A stretch of 37,766 nucleotides of DNA from Candidatus Gastranaerophilales bacterium (GTDB lineage: Bacteria > Cyanobacteriota > Vampirovibrionia > Gastranaerophilales > Gastranaerophilaceae). How positions within the stretch are numbered: the stretch's first letter is position 1; the number at the start of each line of letters is the position of its first letter. The notes under the pieces are model-generated. The model saw only the letters and a program-made list of their open reading frames with translations, did not search any database and was not told the DNA's origin. Both the position numbers and the translations under genes were made by a program. Location: positions 1 to 37,766 of the forward strand of contig CALUYX010000006.1 in NCBI GenBank assembly GCA_944325115.1, read 5' to 3'. Shown here piece by piece: positions 19,875 through 28,450 of this stretch.

Positions 19875-20927
19875 ATGTCAAAACAAATCAAACAAAAGAA
19901 CGGTATAAATGACCATCTTGCAAATAAACAAACTATAGATTTAATAATTATTTTACTGATTTTTGTCTTTGTATTTTTTGTAGTAGAGTTCGCAAATATG
20001 TCCCCAACTATAACGGGCGGAACGCTTGTACTGCTGTTTTGTCTTACTATCGTTGCTTTTGAGGCAACCAAAAAGCAGTTCAAGAAAAAAGCAAGCAGCG
20101 CAATAAATGAACTTATAGAAAATGCTCTTGAAAATGCAAAAAAAATCGAGGGAGCAACTTCAATTCAAAAAGAAAACATAAATCTCACTTTTGCAAAACT
20201 CTCAAATATAAAATTGCTTATAGAAAATCTGAAAAACCAAGGCTCAGACTTGTGTGAAATAATAGGAAACACAAAACAAAAGGCGATTGATTCACTCAAC
20301 TATACAAATACAGAATACGATGCAGTTAAAGCAAACATAGAAAAAATGTTTACCATAAGGCATAAAATACAAACAATTGCAGAGTTAATCCTTGAATTAT
20401 CTGACTTTATTCAATCTATTTCATCCACAATCGGGCTTGTTGAAGACATAGCCGAACAAACCAACCTTCTTGCTCTAAACGCTGCGGTTGAGGCAGCTCG
20501 TGCAGGTGAGCACGGTAAGGGCTTTGCAATTGTAGCGGGTGAAATCAGAAAACTTGCCGACGAATCAAAACAGGCAACAACTAAAATCACATCGTTAATT
20601 ACTAACATTCAGCAAACTGCAAACTCAACCGTTCTTGCAACAGAAGAAGGTACAAAAGAAGTAGAATCAGGTATCGAACTTGCGCATAACATAGGCTCAA
20701 ACATTGAACAGCTTATTCTCTTAATGAATGAAATTTCTCAGGGAATAAACGATATGACAGGCTCTTCCAAAAAAATCACAAACGATACCACTACAACCGA
20801 AAATGCCGTATCTGAAATTAATTCAATGCTTGAAAATAACTACAAGGCAACTGAAGAAAGTTTCCAAAACATAGAAAGCCTTCAAACATTATCTAAAAAT
20901 TTCAGAGCCAACATAAGTGAGGAATAG
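19875..20927 (+). CDS. Methyl-accepting chemotaxis protein with short membrane hairpin
   Basis: This 350-residue chemoreceptor has two adjacent membrane helices (about 21-39 and 48-64) with only about eight residues between them. It therefore has no periplasmic ligand domain. The cytoplasmic signalling tip is unmistakable ([20 protein letters not shown] near 192-211, then [18 protein letters not shown]). With no outer sensor it probably reads a membrane or cytosolic cue, or serves as a scaffold for CheA. No HAMP domain is obvious. An AAAGGGGATTT supports the start. The cheA-type gene follows 9 bases after its stop. Confidence 0.93.
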   Translation: MSKQIKQKNGINDHLANKQTIDLIIILLIFVFVFFVVEFANMSPTITGGTLVLLFCLTIVAFEATKKQFKKKASSAINELIENALENAKKIEGATSIQKENINLTFAKLSNIKLLIENLKNQGSDLCEIIGNTKQKAIDSLNYTNTEYDAVKANIEKMFTIRHKIQTIAELILELSDFIQSISSTIGLVEDIAEQTNLLALNAAVEAARAGEHGKGFAIVAGEIRKLADESKQATTKITSLITNIQQTANSTVLATEEGTKEVESGIELAHNIGSNIEQLILLMNEISQGINDMTGSSKKITNDTTTTENAVSEINSMLENNYKATEESFQNIESLQTLSKNFRANISEE

Positions 20928-20936
20928 CACTGAGAT

Positions 20937-23900
20937 ATGGATTTTCTGGATGATGAACTCGATGAGATTCTGAATATTTTCCAGCAGGAAGGCGGAGAAA
21001 TTCTGCAATCCATGGACAAAAATCTTTTTGCCCTTGAGAAAGACCCGCACAATCAGGATATCCTTATACAGCTTGCGCGCGATGCCCACAGCCTTAAGGG
21101 TTCGGCAAGAATGCTCGGTTTTGAGGATATACAAAAAGTTTCACACAAAATTGAAGACATTTTGGGTCTTATAAAAGACAATAAGATTGAATCCTCGCAA
21201 GAAATAACAGATACAATTTCCGAAGCACTTAATCATATACAGGTTTTAATAAATAAAACCGTTGAAAATAAACAAGAATACAAAACGCATGATACTCAGG
21301 ATTATATAGATAAACTTGAAAAAATTGCATCCTGCGCACCCGATGGAACTGTTCGCACAAAAGAATGCGTACAGTGTCCCGATGATGTAAAAAAACTTTT
21401 ATCAAAACTGAATAAAATTGAAGAACTAATCGTACAGATGATATACATATTCTCATCAGCACGACAAAATAACAATTTCTCCGAAATACAAATCATAAAA
21501 TCTCCGCTTGCAGAACTAAACGCCATAATCCGCGAACTCAATATAAAACCTTTATTGGAACTTGTGACAGACGCGGGAAGATACATATGTGCTTTTGGAG
21601 ATAAAAAACCCGATGAAAATGAAATCTTGCAGCTAAATTCAAAAATTGATTCAATTGAAGAATTTTTTACGGACTATTGCAAACAAAAAGGGATACAAAC
21701 ACAAAATTATTTTGAAATTGCAAATGAGCTTATATCCAATAATGACAGCAACGATATAAAGAAAAAAAAGTCTGAAGACAAAAAAATAATAGCAGATTTA
21801 ATCGACAGAATATACGAAAAATTAAGTCTGCTTGAGATAAATCTTGAATTCCTGCCGGATATAAAAGACCTGCTTTCTCAGGTTCTTACAAAAATCCAAA
21901 ACATAGAAATAAAAAAGATTTTCGAAACAACTCTAAGAATATTAAACCTATATCAAACCAATTCCAAAAATCTTGAAAGTGATACACTTGAAGCAATAAA
22001 AGAAATTTGTGAAAACACAAGAAAAATTTTTGAACCCGAAGGACTAAAGCCTGAAGAAAGAAAAATAGAGATTGAACTTTTGCTCCAAAAAATAACAATT
22101 GTTGAGCAAATGTCAAAACTAAACATTGCAAGACCAAAAGATACAAAAAAACTCCCTAAGACTGAAAAATCAGGTCAAGACTGGATAAGTGCGATTGATA
22201 CCAGCGACATAAAAACTCTTCGCATAGATTCATTTAAACTGGACAAACTGGTAAATCAAATCGGAGATTTGATTGTCACAAGAATAAAAACAAACGAACA
22301 TTTAAGCGTTGCAAAAAACATTCAAAATGAACTTCTCGAGTGGCAAAAAAGTTTCAACAAAATGGGCTATTATATAAAGTATTTTGACAGAAAATATATA
22401 ACAGGTCCTTCTTTCGGCACAGTAGTTGACCCTCGTGCCATAGCAGCGTTTAACAAACAACTTATGGTCTTACAAAATTACCATGCGGAAAAAATGGTAA
22501 GTCTGATTAAAGAAACATCAGATTTATTTAAACAAATGCAAGAGAATGACTCCAAATTAAACTCTGCAACAAGCGAAATAGAGGGCATGGTAAAGAACAT
22601 GCGCATTTTGCCTCTATCTACGATATTTCACCTTTTCCCGAGAATGGTACACAATATAGCCAAAGAAAAAGGTAAGCAAATAGAGTTTGTGACAGAGGGT
22701 TCAGATGTTGCAGCAGATAAAAAAATCATAGAAGAGATTAAAATTCCCCTGATTCATATACTCAGAAATTCAATAGACCACGGAATAGAGCTGCCAAAAG
22801 AAAGAAAAGAGCTTGGGAAAAATCCCGTGGGCAAAATTACAATAAGCGCAAAACACAGAGAAAATAAAATTGTAATCAATGTCACAGATGACGGCAGGGG
22901 GCTTGATGTTGAAAAAATTAAACAAAAAGCTCTTGAAAAAGGGTTATTAACACCTGAAGAATTAGAAAACATAGACGAAGAACACCTTGTGAATCTGGTA
23001 TTTTACCCCGGATTTACAACGGGAGACGCGGTAACGGAGCTGTCAGGAAGAGGCTTGGGACTTGATATAGTTCATACAAAAATTTCTCAGCTCAACGGCA
23101 GGGTAGATATTTTCAGCGAATTTAGAAAAGGAACCATGGTCACAATAGAGCTGCCTGCAACCATGGCAACAATAAAAACTTTTATTGTAAGCGAACAAAA
23201 CCAGCTCTACGCCATACCGACATCGTCAATTAAAACAGTTCTTAGAATTGATACAACAGATGTCTTTGAAAGAGACGGCAAAAATTATTTTGTACACAAT
23301 GACGATGTAATACCTGTGTACACGCTCTCACAAATACTTGAGCTTGAAAATAAGCCCCGTCAGGCAAACAAATATACTCTAATGATTGTAAGGTCAGAAA
23401 GCTCAACAATAGGAATAATAATAGAAAAACTTGTGTGCGACCAAGAAGTTTTACACAAAAAACTTGAAGCGCCTTTATTTAAAGTTAAAAATATTTCCGG
23501 CATAACGACTCTTGCAAACGGCGAAATTTGTCTGATTTTAAATGTCGGCGATATGTTCTCCGCAACTCTTCCAAAGAAAATAAGCTCAAGAATTATTGCC
23601 TCAAATAAAGCAATAAAAATGAAAGAAAACTACTCGCACAAAATTCTTGTAGTTGACGATTCTCTTACAACAAGGACACTGCAAAAAAATATCCTGACAA
23701 GCTACGGTTACAGAGTACAAATAGCCACAAATGCGCCGGATGCACTGACCAAAATGCAAAAAGAAAATTTTGACCTCATTATTACAGATAACGAAATGCC
23801 TATTATGAGCGGGCTTGATTTTGTAAAAGAAATAAGAAAAGAAGCCATATGGGAAAATATTCCCATAATAATTTTAACTTCCATGCCTGAATCCAAATGG

Positions 23901-24011
23901 GGCAAGCAATTTAAAGAAGCCGGAGCTCAAGCCTACATTCAAAAAGACCACTTTGAACAAGAAAGCTTCATAAGGTGTGTAGATAGTTTCTTAAAAAAGG
24001 CTGAGCGATGA
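20937..24011 (+). CDS. cheA: Hybrid CheA histidine kinase with C-terminal receiver
   Basis: The 1024-residue protein begins with an Hpt domain (AHSLKGSARM, phospho-His51). A long helical linker (about 110-410) follows, then a P3 dimerisation segment (about 420-560), and a CheA-type ATPase (N box ILRNSIDHGIELP, G1 TDDGRGL, G2 LSGRGLGLDIV). Next are a CheW-like P5 domain (about 740-870) and a receiver domain (about 901-1024, phospho-Asp951 in TDNEMP). Hybrid CheA-REC kinases occur in cyanobacterial phototaxis/pilus systems and in FrzE. Built-in REC could replace a separate CheY or act as a phosphate sink. The following HD gene overlaps its stop by ATGA. Confidence 0.94.
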   Translation: MDFLDDELDEILNIFQQEGGEILQSMDKNLFALEKDPHNQDILIQLARDAHSLKGSARMLGFEDIQKVSHKIEDILGLIKDNKIESSQEITDTISEALNHIQVLINKTVENKQEYKTHDTQDYIDKLEKIASCAPDGTVRTKECVQCPDDVKKLLSKLNKIEELIVQMIYIFSSARQNNNFSEIQIIKSPLAELNAIIRELNIKPLLELVTDAGRYICAFGDKKPDENEILQLNSKIDSIEEFFTDYCKQKGIQTQNYFEIANELISNNDSNDIKKKKSEDKKIIADLIDRIYEKLSLLEINLEFLPDIKDLLSQVLTKIQNIEIKKIFETTLRILNLYQTNSKNLESDTLEAIKEICENTRKIFEPEGLKPEERKIEIELLLQKITIVEQMSKLNIARPKDTKKLPKTEKSGQDWISAIDTSDIKTLRIDSFKLDKLVNQIGDLIVTRIKTNEHLSVAKNIQNELLEWQKSFNKMGYYIKYFDRKYITGPSFGTVVDPRAIAAFNKQLMVLQNYHAEKMVSLIKETSDLFKQMQENDSKLNSATSEIEGMVKNMRILPLSTIFHLFPRMVHNIAKEKGKQIEFVTEGSDVAADKKIIEEIKIPLIHILRNSIDHGIELPKERKELGKNPVGKITISAKHRENKIVINVTDDGRGLDVEKIKQKALEKGLLTPEELENIDEEHLVNLVFYPGFTTGDAVTELSGRGLGLDIVHTKISQLNGRVDIFSEFRKGTMVTIELPATMATIKTFIVSEQNQLYAIPTSSIKTVLRIDTTDVFERDGKNYFVHNDDVIPVYTLSQILELENKPRQANKYTLMIVRSESSTIGIIIEKLVCDQEVLHKKLEAPLFKVKNISGITTLANGEICLILNVGDMFSATLPKKISSRIIASNKAIKMKENYSHKILVVDDSLTTRTLQKNILTSYGYRVQIATNAPDALTKMQKENFDLIITDNEMPIMSGLDFVKEIRKEAIWENIPIIILTSMPESKWGKQFKEAGAQAYIQKDHFEQESFIRCVDSFLKKAER

Positions 24012-24619
24012 AAATTGAAGATTATATAAAAAACTATATTACTTCAAAAGACGAACTTGAACATGCAAACTATGTAAGTAATTTAAGCCTTAAACTATAT
24101 AGCGAATTAAATAAAATCTTTCCCGAAAATCAATTTTTAAAATTTGACAACGCACAAACTCTTATATCATACAGCGCATTATTGCATGATGTAGGCAATT
24201 TTTTTGGCGGATTAAATGCAAAAAAGCCTCATAACAAAACAGGAGCCAAACTTGTACTTGAAAACAAAATCGATAATCTGAAAGAAGATGAGGTAAAAAT
24301 AATAGCCGCTTCGATAAGATATCACAGAGGCTCAAAACCAAAAGACGGAAAACACAAACTTTATAGCTCACTAAAACAAGAAGATAAAAATACCGTTCTT
24401 TTAATAGCATCTATAATTCGAATAGCGGATTCTCTGGACAGATTTCATATGCAAACAGCCCAAAATATCGTCCTGACGTATGATTTTGACAATCGTATTT
24501 TGACTTTGAATCCGGGGGTAAATATAATGTTCAATGGGGAAATAAAAAGAGTTTTTAACAAAAAGAAGACTCTTTTTGAGGACGTATTTAGGCTAAAAAT
24601 TTACCTTAAAAATGAATGA
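24008..24619 (+). CDS. HD-domain protein (Ppx/GppA C-terminal-like)
   Basis: This 203-residue protein has an HD-superfamily core. SALLHDVGNF carries the His60-Asp61 pair, SIRYHRGSKP a further metal-ligand His106, and IASIIRIADSLDRF the conserved final Asp. The order and spacing resemble the HD domain attached to exopolyphosphatase/GppA proteins more than HD-GYP phosphodiesterases. The substrate is unknown; phosphohydrolysis of a nucleotide or polyphosphate-related compound is the family expectation. It overlaps the cheA-type gene by 4 bases and the TPR gene by 8, so it is part of the chemosensory operon. Confidence 0.82.
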   Translation: MKIEDYIKNYITSKDELEHANYVSNLSLKLYSELNKIFPENQFLKFDNAQTLISYSALLHDVGNFFGGLNAKKPHNKTGAKLVLENKIDNLKEDEVKIIAASIRYHRGSKPKDGKHKLYSSLKQEDKNTVLLIASIIRIADSLDRFHMQTAQNIVLTYDFDNRILTLNPGVNIMFNGEIKRVFNKKKTLFEDVFRLKIYLKNE

Positions 24620-25337
24620 TTTAGACAAAAAAACAGCTTGTATTATTTTTTCTGTAATGTTTTGCGGTTTTTCTATCACCAATCCGTCTTTTTGCACGGA
24701 AAAAATTAACGCCGGCGTAGTGTATGAATTTTATCTTGATTTAAAAAATCAAATTCCTTCCGCAAATAAAATAACAACCGAAAACCTCCCCAAAATAAGC
24801 GATGAAGATATAAATCTTGCATTCTACAATGGTTATCGCCCTCTTAATATGCTGTCGCTAAAAAATACATACACCATTATGAACACGGTAAAAAAACATC
24901 AAAGATACGAAACAATACCCGAACAATACACAATTTCACTAAAACCAAACAATGCCATTACAAAAGAAGCGCAACCCACATACGAGGAACTTTTCGCTCT
25001 GGCAATGAATTTAAAAAATAAAGAAAAGTACCACGATGCCATTGAAAATATAAATAAAGCGATTGAAAAAAATCCGCTCTCAATGGAGGCACATTTTCTA
25101 AAAGGAGATATATTAAGGCAAAACGGTAATTACAGAGATTCCATAACGGAATATGTGTCAGCGATAAATATTGACCCGTCTTGCACAGACGCCTATTTTA
25201 ATATTGCAAAAATTCTTGAGAACAGCGACAACAAAGAGCTGGCGCTTGAATATTACAGATATGCATATTCTACAAAACCTGACGATTACGAGATAAGAAA
25301 CATTATACTGAGCTACGAAAAAGCAAACATTAATTAG
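24612..25337 (+). CDS. Secreted or anchored TPR-repeat protein
   Basis: The 241-residue protein has an N-terminal hydrophobic stretch (about residues 9-24) that reads as a signal peptide or anchor. A linker follows, then about three tetratricopeptide repeats at 125-235 (AIENINKAIEKNP, DSITEYVSAINIDPS, LALEYYRYAYSTKPD). TPRs mediate protein contacts, so an envelope-located scaffold or pilotin-like part is plausible. It overlaps the HD gene by ATGAATGA and is the last gene of the MCP-CheA operon. It converges with the WYL-type gene with an 8-base overlap. Confidence 0.82.
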   Translation: MNDLDKKTACIIFSVMFCGFSITNPSFCTEKINAGVVYEFYLDLKNQIPSANKITTENLPKISDEDINLAFYNGYRPLNMLSLKNTYTIMNTVKKHQRYETIPEQYTISLKPNNAITKEAQPTYEELFALAMNLKNKEKYHDAIENINKAIEKNPLSMEAHFLKGDILRQNGNYRDSITEYVSAINIDPSCTDAYFNIAKILENSDNKELALEYYRYAYSTKPDDYEIRNIILSYEKANIN

Positions 25338-26220
25338 CTTTTACTTTAAAATTATCGCTCATTTTATCCAGCATATTTTTAAATTTTTCTATATCACCCT
25401 TAGGAGAAACTATTCTGCAAAGTTTTCCGTATCTTACGAGTCTTTTAAACAATTCGTTCTTATCTTCAAAGTTATTGGAAACAACCATAAAATCTTCGCC
25501 CGTTTTAATAACTCTTTCACCCTCATACAGGCTATAAGAGTTTTTCAATCTGCCTCTTAATTCAAATACGGTATAAGGTGCAAAATTCGAAGCAAGAGAA
25601 CTTTTAGGAGTAGAGTAAATTTCTTTTATGTTTTCCAACAGCAAAAGCTCGTAGTTTTTTGAATCTTCATTAAACACATGTACAAAAACAGCGTTGTCAC
25701 AATATTTAAAAGAAATATGAGAAATATTCATTTTTCTATCCCCATAGAGGACTTTGATTTTTGAGTTATCATAACCAAACTTCAAGAGTTTAGATATTTT
25801 ATCTCTAAACAAAAGAGAAATATGGTTTATCTTTGCAACTCCGTTTGAAAAACCTCTGTATTTCTCATAACCGCTGCCGTCAGTAAGAGAGAGTATCTTT
25901 GACAGAGCTGTTTTTAAATCATCTCTTATGTTTTCGCCATATAAGTTTAGTCCCAAATTTTCAAATGCGGCAAGGAAATAAAAATCCTCATCAGATAAAT
26001 CAAGCGAAAAAGGAACGCTTTCGAGCTCAAATTTTCCTCTTCTTTTTCTTATTACACATCCGGATTTCCTCAGAGTTTTAAAATATTTTGCAATTGTTTC
26101 TCTGCTTAGGATAATATCTTCACCATAAAGCTCATCACAAATTTCATCCAACGAATGAGGTCCTTTGTAGAGCATTTTAAATATTTTCATTATTCTGTAA
26201 GAAGCGTCAATTTTTCTCAA
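25330..26220 (-). CDS. HTH transcriptional regulator, WYL-type partner
   Basis: The N-terminal winged helix (about residues 5-60: SLDEICDELYGEDIILSRET, KYFKTLRKSGCVI) is followed by a body similar in layout to the upstream WYL protein (SDEDFYFLAAFENLG, KIKVLYGDRKMNISHISFKY). The C-terminal segment ends in FKRLVRYGKLCRIVSPKG. A canonical WYL triad is not clear, so it is a divergent member. The start is TTG at 26220, supported by AGGGAG eight bases upstream and by a TTGA overlap with the preceding stop. Such pairs resemble PafB/PafC. The ligand and target are unknown. Confidence 0.75.
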   Translation of the reverse strand: MRKIDASYRIMKIFKMLYKGPHSLDEICDELYGEDIILSRETIAKYFKTLRKSGCVIRKRRGKFELESVPFSLDLSDEDFYFLAAFENLGLNLYGENIRDDLKTALSKILSLTDGSGYEKYRGFSNGVAKINHISLLFRDKISKLLKFGYDNSKIKVLYGDRKMNISHISFKYCDNAVFVHVFNEDSKNYELLLLENIKEIYSTPKSSLASNFAPYTVFELRGRLKNSYSLYEGERVIKTGEDFMVVSNNFEDKNELFKRLVRYGKLCRIVSPKGDIEKFKNMLDKMSDNFKVKAN

Positions 26221-27134
26221 TTATACATCTCCCTTACATCTGAAATAATATTCTTTATTTTGGTCAAAATCTTCTTATCTTCAACATAAATAAGATTCTC
26301 GCCAAAAGAAAGAAGTCTTTGAACAAAATTAAATTCATTCAAATATTCAGCCCTTATCTGAACATAATCCGGAGTAATTTTTATAACTTTTTCATAATCT
26401 TCAAGCTCAAGAGGAGAATTCTTTGTCCTTAAAATACTATACACGCAGCTTTTCTGATTCACATTCGGTTCGCTGTTCATTTTAGTAATTTTAATAATTT
26501 TCTCTATCTTATCGGCTCTTAAATAAACAACACCCTTGTACTCATCACAACTGCACCATAGGTATAATTTATCGTTCTTTTTTGAATATTTTAACTCTAA
26601 ACACTTAAGCGTCATTTCCCTTGGCGGTCTTGAGGGAGAATTATACAAAATAACTATCTCGTTTTTGTGTTTACAGTGGACATCCAACTCTCTCAGTAAA
26701 TTAAAATCCGTTTTAAGAAAATTACCAAAATTTAAAAGCTCTTCCACATGTTCTTTTGAATCGATAAGCTTTGAAATTTTCTCAAAAGTTTTATATATGG
26801 ATATTATGTATCTGAAATCCATAAAATAAAACATTGCTTTCTTTGCAATAGAAAGTGCTTTTATTTCACTGTTTGTAAGTTTAATCTTAATCGGGTTCAG
26901 TTTGAGTTCGTAACAGTAATTATTACTCTTATCTCCTGATTTTATATCAAAACCAACGGCTTTAAGAGTATTTATATCAAGGGTAATTGTATCGGGTGTA
27001 ACATTTTTAAGATTAGGGTTCTTTGCTATCTGTTCCAATATTTGCGATTTTGAAACAGAGCCTTTTATCAAAAGCTGCAGCACAAATAATATTCTCAAAC
27101 CCGTCTGGGCAATGTTATTATTTGTTTTTAACAT
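26217..27134 (-). CDS. WYL-domain transcriptional regulator
   Basis: This 305-residue protein has an N-terminal HTH (about residues 8-65: SVSKSQILEQIAKNP, DTITLDINTLKAVGFDIK). A helical segment follows, then a WYL-like Sm-fold sensor (about 160-215: VILYNSPSRPPREMTLKCLE, KLYLWCSCDEYKGVVYLRAD) and a WCX-like C-terminal extension. The exact W-Y-L triad is altered (LYLWCSC). WYL regulators sense nucleic acid or nucleotide ligands in phage defence and DNA damage responses, but nothing nearby shows a defence locus. It is divergent from S1 and translationally coupled to the second HTH gene. A GGGG precedes the ATG. Confidence 0.78.
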   Translation of the reverse strand: MLKTNNNIAQTGLRILFVLQLLIKGSVSKSQILEQIAKNPNLKNVTPDTITLDINTLKAVGFDIKSGDKSNNYCYELKLNPIKIKLTNSEIKALSIAKKAMFYFMDFRYIISIYKTFEKISKLIDSKEHVEELLNFGNFLKTDFNLLRELDVHCKHKNEIVILYNSPSRPPREMTLKCLELKYSKKNDKLYLWCSCDEYKGVVYLRADKIEKIIKITKMNSEPNVNQKSCVYSILRTKNSPLELEDYEKVIKITPDYVQIRAEYLNEFNFVQRLLSFGENLIYVEDKKILTKIKNIISDVREMYN

Positions 27135-27288
27135 AAGATATACCCCAAAAAAATATAATACTAGCTTATCCCATAACTATAGTAACAAAAAATTTGTCAT
27201 ATAACATAAATTTTTACTTTTCTTCTCATCCATGCAACCTATTTATTAAGAAATATTAACCAAAAAACCTGTACTAAGTTCAAAAATT

Positions 27289-27297
27289 TGTTATAAT
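27289..27297 (+). promoter_or_regulatory. Extended -10 promoter of the S1 gene
   Basis: TG-T-TATAAT is an exact extended -10 box. Transcription would start near 27304, giving a leader of about 30 bases that carries the AAGGAG at 27316-27321. No good -35 box is needed or seen at 17 bases. The 198-base gap from 27135 also holds the promoter of the divergent WYL-type pair, which I cannot place with confidence. Confidence 0.7.
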
Positions 27298-27332
27298 CAT
27301 AATGGATGATAATACAAGGAGACTTTTTGACT

Positions 27333-28397
27333 ATGTGCCCATCAAACCAGCTTAGCGACAAAGAGTATGAAGAGCTTCTTAAAAAATATGAGTATAACTT
27401 TCAAAAGGGCGATTTGGTAAAAGGTGTTGTATGCACTTACGATAGCGAAGGTGCAATAGTTGACATTGGAGCAAAAACAAACGCCATATGCCCTGAAAAA
27501 GAAGCTAAACTTAACAAAGACGACAACATTGAAGAAATTCTTGAAAAAGGTAAAGAGTACGAATTTTTGATAATCAAAGAAGAGGACGAAGACGGAAGAT
27601 TTACCGTATCTTACAGAAAAGTTGCAATGGCATACAACTGGAAGGTTCTTGAAGAAGCAAAAACTCAAGATAAAGTTGTCGAAGGAACTGTGGTACAAGC
27701 AGTTAAAGGCGGCGTTTTGGTTGATGTTATGGGCATAAGAGGTTTCGTACCGTCAAGCCACTTAAGGTCAAAAGACCCTGATAACATAATCAATCAAAAA
27801 ATCGAGCTTAAAATATTAAGCATGGATATGTCACAAAATAACTTCATATTATCTAATAAAAAAGTTTATACGGATAATCTTGAAGAAATTAAAAAGGATG
27901 TATTCGGACAACTTGAAGTAGGTGCCGTTGTAAAAGGCGAAGTAGTAAGAATAGCAGACTTTGGCGCATTTATTGATATCGGCGGAATCGACGGACTTCT
28001 TCCGCTTTCACAAATCTCATGGCGTTGGGTAGACCATCCTTGCGACATTTTAAAAGTCGGAGAAAAAATAGATGTTGAAATCATAGGAATTGACCTGGAC
28101 AAACAAAGAGTTTCTCTGAGCCTCAAAAATCTTGAACCCGACCCGTGGGTTGAAGCCAAAGGCAAAATAACAGAAGGCGCAAAGGTAAAAGGCAAAATCA
28201 CACGTATCAAGCATTTTGGTGCTTTTGTTGAAGTTTACCCTTGTGTTGAAGCACTTTTACCTCAGGCAGAACTTGTTCAGTATCAAAATGAGCACGGAAC
28301 AATACTTGATGTAGGCGATGAAATAGATACTGTTATACTAAAATTCAACCCTGACGATAAAAGAATCTCCTTAAGCGTTACACAAAACGAAGAATAA
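27333..28397 (+). CDS. rpsA: 30S ribosomal protein S1
   Basis: S1 binds mRNA at the 30S subunit and helps unfold it for initiation. The protein has about four S1 RNA-binding domains, at roughly 25-90, 110-175, 194-265 and 280-354. Domain 3 (VVRIADFGAFIDIGGIDGLLPLSQIS) and domain 4 (KITRIKHFGAFVEVYP) are canonical. Four domains is shorter than the six of E. coli and nearer cyanobacterial or low-GC Gram-positive types. I prefer ATG 27333, which is 11 bases after AAGGAG. In-frame TTG 27327 (5 bases away) and ATG 27306 (upstream of the SD) are alternatives. Confidence 0.93.
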   Translation: MCPSNQLSDKEYEELLKKYEYNFQKGDLVKGVVCTYDSEGAIVDIGAKTNAICPEKEAKLNKDDNIEEILEKGKEYEFLIIKEEDEDGRFTVSYRKVAMAYNWKVLEEAKTQDKVVEGTVVQAVKGGVLVDVMGIRGFVPSSHLRSKDPDNIINQKIELKILSMDMSQNNFILSNKKVYTDNLEEIKKDVFGQLEVGAVVKGEVVRIADFGAFIDIGGIDGLLPLSQISWRWVDHPCDILKVGEKIDVEIIGIDLDKQRVSLSLKNLEPDPWVEAKGKITEGAKVKGKITRIKHFGAFVEVYPCVEALLPQAELVQYQNEHGTILDVGDEIDTVILKFNPDDKRISLSVTQNEE

Positions 28398-28412
28398 TGC
28401 GGTTAACAAATA

Positions 28413-28450
28413 AAAATTGGCACGGTTGTTTTTACGACTGTGCCAATTTT
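28413..28450. terminator. Bidirectional terminator between S1 and fliI
   Basis: AAAATTGGCAC (28413-28423) pairs with GTGCCAATTTT (28440-28450). The stem continues inward with G-T, G-C, T-A, T-G and G-C pairs to a six-base loop, giving 16 pairs in all. A-tract before and T-tract after occur on both strands. It ends the S1 transcript from the left and the flagellar operon from the right. It overlaps the last codons of fliI. Confidence 0.8.

Noticed and set aside
25316-25340. Terminator between the TPR gene and the WYL-type gene
   Set aside because: Only a weak AAAAGC/GCTTTT pairing is seen, and it overlaps both coding ends. It is too weak to call.
25330-27134. WYL regulators as the marker of a phage-defence island
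   Set aside because: No restriction, CBASS, retron, toxin-antitoxin or other defence gene is in the flanks. The neighbours are S1 and the chemosensory operon.
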